23,283 nucleotides of DNA from Chara braunii (lineage: Eukaryota > Streptophyta > Charophyceae > Charales > Characeae), in assembly GCA_003427395.1 (NCBI GenBank), contig BFEA01000507.1:1064190-1087472 (forward strand), given 5' to 3'. The stretch's first letter is position 1. Every line of letters begins with the position of its first letter. The notes under the pieces are model-generated. The model had not been told where the DNA came from. It saw only the letters and a list, made by a program, of their open reading frames with translations, and did not search any database. Positions 16,984-23,283 of the stretch are shown here, in pieces. The position numbers and the translations under genes are program-made.

Positions 16984-18589
16984 ATAAAAACGAACAAAAG
17001 GACCCTCTCTCACACACTCACTTTGCACAGTCCCTCACCTCGACTCTCTCTAATTGGCTCTCTCTCATTCACTCCAATAGTCACGTTCTCCTCTTTCGTT
17101 CTCATTCCCGCTTGTGGACTATTCCTCACTCTCTCGTCAGTTGATACAGATGCTACCCGACCAGCAAGCTAGTTCACTGGCTCGAATTCAAATGCACTTG
17201 GACGAGGGCAGATCAAGCTGCGTGCGCGCACTATCCAAAAAAAAAGAGAAAAAAAAACAATAGAGCAAACTGTTCTCTCTTATCTCTCTCTCACGCACGT
17301 ATGCAGTTGCGATCTCCAGTCAACACCGGGGGCCGCTATGCACGCCCTTGCACATTCGACCCAGCCTCTCCATACATCTGACTCGTCCCCATCATCTTTC
17401 TTGGCAATCCCGTTCAGAAGTCAACTGACCGGACAGGGATAATGGACACCTGGCGCGCTCTCCCTGAAGCGCCCTGACCCCGTCGAGCGCCTGCTTGATT
17501 CTCCCTGATCACTCCCTGAGAACCTGCGCTCCCGTTTCTAGACTGCACGTCCCCCTTCTCTCTCACTCCCCCTCTCACACGCGAGTAACCGCCTGAGCGC
17601 CGACGCGTCTCCCCGTGCTTGCACTCGCGGGTACACCTTGTTCGCGTCCGGCCCTCCCCCCTCTCTCGGCGTAACCGCCTGGGCGCCGATGTCTCCGCCT
17701 CGAGCTCGTCCCTCACTCTGCAACTGCTTGACGCCGGGCACACCTGGCATGCCATCCCATTCCCTTCACTGTTCTCCCCTAGATCCCCTTCAGTCCCATG
17801 GTCTGACCGACCAGGGCCTTCTCGGAGTGCAAGGTTGCAGGAAATAGTCCGCCGCGCCACGGAGGAAAAAGAAAACAGTGGTACCGGTCTCACAAGCTCG
17901 GTGTCCACAGTACCCAGGCACCAGCTTCAGCCCACTGGCGTAGACAGCTCCGACGAGTTTCGAAAGTCCCCTACATCCCCCTCCTTGCCACAGGCTTTAG
18001 CGGGTCAGTGATATCTGAGCGACTAAGCACTTAGGCCCGTAGTGGCCACGGCGTTGGGGCAGGGGCCTCCATGCGGATCCACCTGTACTGCCAGTTTTCG
18101 CACGGTACCTTGCGAAACCGCGTGGCCCTTCAGACCCTGCAGTACCAGTAATCTTCGGGTAGCACAAGTAGTCCCTTAAGCCAGGCAAGTTGAGCCCAAT
18201 CCCACCAAAAAAAAAAACAGCTCTGCAGCCAACCCCCCCTTAGTCTGCATATGTCTAAAGGTTAACACTTCTATCTGCCGGTGGCCACACTACCCGTATA
18301 CCGGCAGTTTGACGCTACCAAGTCCCATAGAACCGGAGCAAATGTGGCAATCTCCGACCGATTGCTGGATCAGCGCGCGTAAGTGTCCCAGGCTAGTACA
18401 CACAATAGTGGTACCCCGTTGCGGTGTCCCATGGAACAAGTTGCGGCGTCACCATACCAATTCCGAACCTCGAACTAGCCAACTAGAACTTGTCTCGACG
18501 TTATATCTCAGCACTCCGTACCTGTCAATGTCAAACCCGGATCACTCAGTCAGGCTCGCTGTAATTCTTACCATACCGAACCCGAACCT
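16984..18589. other. Intergenic sequence, no gene recognised
   Basis: 16984-17300 is CT-rich with loose CTCTCT runs. In 17580-17700 the phrase GTAACCGCCTGAGCGCCGA occurs twice (about 17585 and 17671) with one or two changes. The overlapping frames at 17414-17908 (minus, 164 codons) and 17619-18011 (plus, 130 codons) are Arg/Gly- and Ser/Pro-rich respectively, with no domains; they look like the result of GC-rich composition. An A11 run is at about 18207-18218. Confidence 0.45.
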
Positions 18590-19090
18590 GATATAACCAT
18601 CCGGGGTTCCCGTGCCTCGCGCCGTGTCGATACCGATCCAGTACCAAGTCTAAAAATGATGTTGTGGCGTGTACCACGCCAATGCCGAACCAATACCGTA
18701 CTTGAAACATGTCGAACACGGCAAGATGCAGCGGCGCGGNAATAGTACCGAACCTGAAGTAAACCGTCGCAATGATCCCGGACCTGAAAATAAATCACCG
18801 CAGTGGTTCCGAAATAAACTGCCGTGAGGGCGTCGAACCTGAAACGAAACACCGCGATGCCACCGAACGTGACCAAGCCCGAAATCCAGTACCGGGCTGT
18901 TGTGCCATGCGGATGCCGAACTCGTACAATCATGCCATGATAACCTGTCCCGAACCTGATATAGAATGCCACAACGTTTCCGGACCTGAAAACAAACTGT
19001 CGCCTGGAATAACTGTCGTAGTGGCCCCGGTCCTGACAATAAATCACCGCAGCTGTCCCAAACCTGAAAATAAGTCACCGTAGTGAGACG
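18590..19090 (+). repeat. Degenerate minisatellite, about 31-bp unit
   Basis: CCGAACCTGAAAATAAATCA-type words followed by CCGCAGTGG recur, for example at about 18752, 18778, 18831, 18950, 18978, 19029 and 19059, many about 30 bp apart, others separated by diverged or longer spacers. Frames on the minus strand (18568-19047, 18650-19210) read a repeated FQVRxxCG pattern from this array and are not genes. An ambiguous base is at 18740. Confidence 0.75.
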
Positions 19091-19328
19091 GCTGTCACCG
19101 GGCCCATAACGTACCTGAAGCACGTCAGACACCGTAGGACGTAGCCACTCCGTAACAACCCTCGTATCCGTACCGAACCAAACACCATAGTCGACCCAAG
19201 GCAGCACCACCTCATGCTGTCAATGCGACTCCTGCTCTCAGAACATCTCAACTGCGGTAATGTTAGTAATCAAGCACACCATGGAAAGCGTCGCAGGGAA
19301 CCTCGACCATCGGCAGTAGTGTTAACTT

Positions 19329-20073
19329 GTTAAAATCCGGGGAAAATTATCAATCCGGAGTCAGAGCTGATGGCGGGTAATCGAGGCGNAATTAGNCCAA
19401 TCTCCCAATAGTCATGGGTTCCCGTCCCTTTCATCGTTTTTCATCATTCTTCCCTTTCCTTAATTCTATTGTCGGAAATAGTAAATTAACTGTAAGTTCC
19501 CCAAAATTAAATTCCGAGAAAGTTTAAATAAATGGCCGAATTCCTTTTGTTTCTTTTCTTTTTTACCATTTTTAATTTTTTTCTATGTTTTTAATTTCAT
19601 TGCCGGGAACATAAAATAACAAGGTTATTCCCCCTTGAATTAAATGCCGTAAAAAATAAAGAAATTAAGTGATATTATATTTTTCTCTTCTCCCCTACTG
19701 GTCGTAATCCCTTTTCCCCATCTTTAATTATAGTACTAAAATAGACAAAAATTTGAGGCCCCGGTCGTATGCCGAAAAAAATGTTGCTGCGAGGTCAGTT
19801 CCCGCGATGCCTCTCCGCGGCAGGCCAATCCGGGTCTAACCCTCTGAACGGCCGGAAATGACGGTCCGTTGATTTGTCGAGTGCGACCACCCATCTCGCC
19901 ATCTTTGAGGGTTACCCGTAAGGTTCAGCGTGCCCAAAATCAAGGGCGCCCTGAGCTCCCCTAATTTTCGCTGCATGGTCTAACCAGAGTACCGTCAAAA
20001 CTCAGACTCGTCTTTGCGCCTAAGTCCCAAAACCGTAGTTTTCAGGCGGCGCACTGCTTGTGGCCGCCTGACA
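19329..20073 (-). repeat. Putative 3' LTR of the Ty3/gypsy element
   Basis: Downstream of the integrase frame on the minus strand, a TGTCAGG start at 20073 and a matching TGT (plus strand) near 19320-19329 give plausible TG...CA ends. Only one LTR can be in the window, so the ends cannot be confirmed by comparison. No clean polypurine tract precedes the proposed start. Two features are visible: TCAGGCGG (20042-20049) pairs with CCGCCTGA (20064-20071) at the very start, and a degenerate tandem repeat of about 132 bp fills 19420-19830. Confidence 0.35.
19420..19830. repeat. Degenerate tandem repeat of about 132 bp within the putative LTR
   Basis: TTAATTCTATTGTCGGAAAT (19460), TTAATTTCATTGCCGGGAAC (19591) and TTAATTATAGTACTAAAAT (19724) begin equivalent stretches 131 and 133 bp apart. 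Each is preceded by a T/C-rich run and followed by an AAATTAAAT-like word and GCCG. The copies differ greatly, so the array is old. Confidence 0.65.
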
Positions 20074-20123
20074 GTTAGCCCGGACCACTTCTCGACGCCC
20101 CCGTAGAGCCCTAACCACTTTCG

Positions 20124-21441
20124 TCAGACGAAGCGGATGAGCTTCACGGCGATTGCCCGTAAAGGACGCCCACGTCGGCGTTCAGTTGTCTTATGTTTCA
20201 GTCTGTTTTGAGTTCTAGGGTTAAGTAGATGTTTTTTGACTTTCCTTCCAAGGATCCTCTTTTTTTTCTGTCGTTGGCCCGAGAAGGGTGCCGTCCCACC
20301 AGTTTGTCTAATGCGGACTCTCCGTTTGACCCTCTTGAGCACGAATAACCATTTCTTCTTTCTTCCTAGAGTTAACCCTTTGACCCTTTTTTTCTCTATT
20401 TTTTTTCTCTTCTTGGAGCTTTCGCCTGCCTCGAATCGTCTCAAGGGATCTCCATCCTCCATCTTAGCCTTCCCCTTTCCTTTGGGGCCCGTCAGCGATA
20501 AGGTGGGTGCAGGCTTGGGTCTAAACAGCTTTAACCTAGCGGCCGCCACTGGGTCCTTCCACTTAGATCCATCCAATTCTGCTATCATATATGCACCCCA
20601 GTTGAGTGTCTCAACCACTCTGTAAGGTCCCATCCATATATTTGCGAGTTTTCCGGTCCAGGTCCTCTCCAGTGTCGCGTCGTAGAGAAGGACCATATCT
20701 CCTACGCTCACCCTCTCTTTCCTGATTCGCACGTTCTTATCCCATCTCTCTTTACCCTTGTCCCTTTCCACTGCCAGACGATCTGCCGCTGTCATGAGGT
20801 TATCTTCCAAACCGTAGGCTATCTGTCTTGTTCGGGCAGCTATGAGTTCCTCTCTGGACTTCTCCTCCGCCCAGTCAACGGTTGTCCAGCTGTCGACGTG
20901 AAACTCTATGGGGAGCGGACAATGTCGCCCAAACCACAAGGTGTACGGTGGGTATCCGATACTAGCCCGGATCGTGACGTTGTCCGCCCATATTGCGTAT
21001 CGAAAATATCGTGGCCAAGCACTGTCCTTGCCTTTGCACCACTTAGATAGCGACGCTATCAATGTGTGGTNCCCTCTCTCTACTGGGGANTTCGACTGTG
21101 GGTGGTAGGCAGTGGCTATCGAAACTCTCGCCCCATCTCTCTTGAATACATTCTGAACCTCGTCAGCCAGGAATTCCGCTCCTCTGTCCATCACTATCTT
21201 GCTGACACAACCATACCTAGATAAGTACTCTAGGANGAAGTTCTTCACTTCCCTTGCCGTCTTACTCTTGATAGATCTACCGTCCACGAACCCCGTGAAG
21301 TCGTCTCGTATGTTCACAACATAGTTCATATTGCCTACCCCTTTCGGCATCTTTACCAGATCGATGTGTACCTTCTCTCCTGGTCGGGTTGGATAGGATG
21401 AATGGATGAAGTGGCTCTTTGTATTTCACAAGAGCTCTCTT
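20124..21441 (-). pseudogene. Ty3/gypsy integrase core and C-terminal part, cut off from pol by a stop and a frameshift
   Basis: The frame from 21350 to 20124 reads 408 residues from its first internal Met. The integrase catalytic triad is visible: Asp16 in IRDDFTGF, Asp55 in MDRGAEF and Glu91 in PVERG, with exactly 35 residues between the last two (the DX35E arrangement). A GPY motif is at 241-243. The tail from about residue 280 is Lys/Arg-rich, without a chromodomain. The link to the upstream pol frame is broken by the TAG at 21442-21444 and by a 4-bp duplication (ATGAATGGATGAAG context, about 21398-21409) that shifts the frame. Ambiguous bases at 21071, 21090 and 21236 leave three residues undetermined. 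In an intact element this part inserts the cDNA into the host genome. Confidence 0.85.
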
Positions 21442-23283
21442 CTAGCATTCTTCGCAGGTTATATAATATCTCTCGACGTCCTTATACTGTCTTTCCCACC
21501 AGTACAGCCTGCGTACCTTTTCGTAGGTCCCTCTGACTCCTCTATGTCCTCCGACCACCCCATCGTGAAGCTCTGCTACTATCGTCTGTCTCTCTTCAGG
21601 ATCACAGACTACTCGTAAGCGCATTCCCGACCCTACTGGCCTTCGGAAAAGGTGGCCCACTCTAAGGCAGTACTGGGATGCTTGTCTCCGGATATCTGAA
21701 TCTTGACTCTCCTCTCCCGTCAGGTGTAGTCTGATCGTTCGGTACTTGCCCTCGTAAAGATTAACTAGAAATCTCTCGGCGCGTCTCGGCTCTGCCATTG
21801 TCAGGGCTCCAGCTACTATCGGGCGCTTGCCCTCAAGAGGGATCCGAGGGAGCCCATTCGCTACGACATTTTTAGTGTCAGATATCCTCTCCACGGTGTA
21901 ATCATATAACCGAATCCGTATTAACCATCGTGAAATGGTCGGGTCTGTCAGGCTAAAGCCCTTCTGGAGGACAGAGGCGACCGCAGTGGGATCCACTCTC
22001 AAGATGAACCGTCGTCCATAGATATAATATCTGAACGTGTCTAGACACCGCAGAAGAGCTAATACTTCCTTCTTGAATTGACTGTAGTTTCGCTCTGCCG
22101 TATAAAGTGTCCTACTCTCAAATCTTAATGGTCTTTCCTTCCCTTCAGCGTCCTTCTGAGACAGCAACCCTCCTACCGAACAAGGCCCAGCATCTGTGGC
22201 TACTATGAAGGGTCTCCCAGCCTCATCATCAAAGTACGGCACGCCCAGTACGCGTCCTCCCTCCTTAAATTCATCTTTAAGCTCTTGCATAGCGAGTTCC
22301 TGCGAGCAATCCCAGTAGAATTTCTCAGTTTTTCGAAGGAGTAGTCTCAATGGCTCAGCCTTCTCCTCATACCCTCGTATGAATATACGCCAGTAACCGA
22401 CCACTCCCAGAAACTGTCGGACCTCGGTTGGACTATGTAATGGTGACGGCCAGTTCAGGACTTTGTCTAACTTCGCTGGATCTGCTCGGCGTCCCCTCGA
22501 GTCACAGATGAAGTCCAAGATCTTAATAGTCGAGACGGCCCATCGGCTCTTTGTTCCGCTGACTGTTAGATTCGCATCGTCCAGCTGCTCGAGTACCGCG
22601 CAAATATCCGTTAGGTGCTGCTCGACGAATCTTCTAACTCCAGGTGCAACCTCTGCCTCATCCTTGTTTACTGGCCCTTCTATAGGAAAGTCATCCAGAA
22701 AAACTTCAACCTTATCAGGGATGAAGTCCTTGAGGACGGCTACCATGGCTCTCTGAAAAACGGCTACCCCATTAGTCCAACCCATAGGAACAACCATCAT
22801 CTGTATTAGTCCCAATGGCGTATGCATTGCCGTGAGGTGTCTGTCTCTATGGTCAAGTGGCACCTCATCATAGCCTGAGAACATATCACAGACCGAATAA
22901 ATCGACCTACCTGCGGCGCCTTCTGCCAGTAAATCGACGTGTGGCACGGAGCCCACGTCTCGTATCGTCACCGCGTTGACCTTCTGAAGGTCCTGGATCC
23001 ATCGGATTTTGCCATTCGGCTTTCGTAGGAAGAACCATCGATTAGCATAAGCGCTATCAGACGGCTCTGCAACATGGGAAACCATCTTTTCTTTCAGGAA
23101 AGCTACAACTTCTTCCTTCTCCTTCTGGGCGTATTTCCATCCCGCGTCATTCCAGGGAACATGTGGTATCGTGTAAATCCTTGCTGGCTTAGCGTATCGA
23201 GGGTCAACCCTACTGCGCTTCGCGTCACTAAAAGCTATGCCCTTATCACATGTCTTCAGGATTTCTATCACACGTTCTCGCTC
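21442..23283 (-). CDS. Ty3/gypsy pol: reverse transcriptase, RNase H and integrase zinc finger (partial)
   Basis: The frame is open through the right edge. The codon at 23269-23271 is GTG within a longer frame, so the real start is off the window. Counting that codon as residue 1: the RT catalytic region has Asp129 in SVCDMFSGY and the FLDD box (191-194) in place of YxDD. RNase H shows Asp360 (VATDAGP), Glu402 (FKKEVLALL) and Asp427 (LRVDP); the last catalytic position, usually Asp in an ADALSR-like motif, is Asn472 in VVANGLPR. The integrase zinc finger is H569-x6-H576 and C606-x2-C609, and a TAG stop follows Cys609 directly. The product would copy the element's RNA into DNA. The premature stop, the frameshift downstream and the Asp-to-Asn change mark it as part of a non-autonomous copy. 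Confidence 0.93.
   Translation of the reverse strand, partial: ERERVIEILKTCDKGIAFSDAKRSRVDPRYAKPARIYTIPHVPWNDAGWKYAQKEKEEVVAFLKEKMVSHVAEPSDSAYANRWFFLRKPNGKIRWIQDLQKVNAVTIRDVGSVPHVDLLAEGAAGRSIYSVCDMFSGYDEVPLDHRDRHLTAMHTPLGLIQMMVVPMGWTNGVAVFQRAMVAVLKDFIPDKVEVFLDDFPIEGPVNKDEAEVAPGVRRFVEQHLTDICAVLEQLDDANLTVSGTKSRWAVSTIKILDFICDSRGRRADPAKLDKVLNWPSPLHSPTEVRQFLGVVGYWRIFIRGYEEKAEPLRLLLRKTEKFYWDCSQELAMQELKDEFKEGGRVLGVPYFDDEAGRPFIVATDAGPCSVGGLLSQKDAEGKERPLRFESRTLYTAERNYSQFKKEVLALLRCLDTFRYYIYGRRFILRVDPTAVASVLQKGFSLTDPTISRWLIRIRLYDYTVERISDTKNVVANGLPRIPLEGKRPIVAGALTMAEPRRAERFLVNLYEGKYRTIRLHLTGEESQDSDIRRQASQYCLRVGHLFRRPVGSGMRLRVVCDPEERQTIVAELHDGVVGGHRGVRGTYEKVRRLYWWERQYKDVERYYITCEEC

Larger units (their letters stand above)
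19329..23283 (-). mobile_element. Decayed Ty3/gypsy LTR retrotransposon, 3' part, cut by window edge
   Basis: The domain order on the minus strand is reverse transcriptase, RNase H, integrase zinc finger, integrase core, GPY motif, then a putative LTR. RT-RH before IN is the order of Ty3/gypsy (Metaviridae-type) elements and excludes Ty1/copia. Gag, protease and the 5' LTR would lie to the right of the window. The pol reading frame is broken twice near 21.4 kb, and several ambiguous bases lie in the integrase part. Confidence 0.85.

Noticed and set aside
17414-18011. Opposed frames of 164 and 130 codons as genes
   Set aside because: They overlap each other on opposite strands in GC-rich DNA, have biased composition and no domains or recognisable splice structure.
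18568-19210. Minus-strand frames with repeated FQVRxxCG pattern
   Set aside because: The pattern follows the degenerate 31-bp repeat and two frames show it at once, as expected for non-coding tandem DNA.
21442-23283. A host gene for a reverse transcriptase domain
   Set aside because: Domain order RT, RNase H, integrase, with an adjacent putative LTR, fits an ordinary Ty3/gypsy element, and the frame is broken.

Overview
The window is nuclear DNA of a photosynthetic eukaryote. It has one clear host gene, a chloroplast phosphoribulokinase (PRK) at 825-2204 on the minus strand. The rest is gene-poor and full of microsatellites, minisatellites and transposon remains. The plant-type PRK with all four redox cysteines, the density of simple repeats and the Ty3/gypsy element together suggest a streptophyte, perhaps a charophyte green alga of the Chara type. 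That placement is an inference; no marker here proves it.

Layout. 1-3000: PRK on the minus strand, surrounded by (CA)n, (CTC)n/(CT)n, (GA)n, (AATG)n and a degenerate tetranucleotide tract. 3700-5130: two fold-back structures. The first is a long imperfect inverted repeat; the second is a 456-bp MITE-like element with 19-bp terminal inverted repeats, a possible TAT duplication and a perfect 22-bp palindrome at its centre. 5200-6420: diverged copies of a C-rich repeat. 7319-8900: microsatellites and AT-rich DNA, into which a 764-bp hAT-like non-autonomous element (7865-8628) has inserted with an 8-bp duplication. 9000-13500: no recognisable genes, but a diverged direct-repeat family and nested hairpins near 12.1-12.2 kb.

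13.6-16.9 kb is a run of tandem repeats: an 84-bp repeat, then a striking series of 13 hairpins whose loops all carry AACTTA or AACCTA while the stems change in both arms, then 36-bp, 57-bp and 18-bp minisatellites. 18.5-19.1 kb holds a degenerate repeat of about 31 bp.

From about 19.3 kb to the right edge lies a decayed Ty3/gypsy LTR retrotransposon on the minus strand: reverse transcriptase, RNase H, the integrase zinc finger, then a stop codon and a frameshift, the integrase core, and a putative 3' LTR. The PRK gene does not work with any neighbour in this window; the other features are mobile or repetitive. The best candidate for something undescribed is the hairpin series at 14186-15033.
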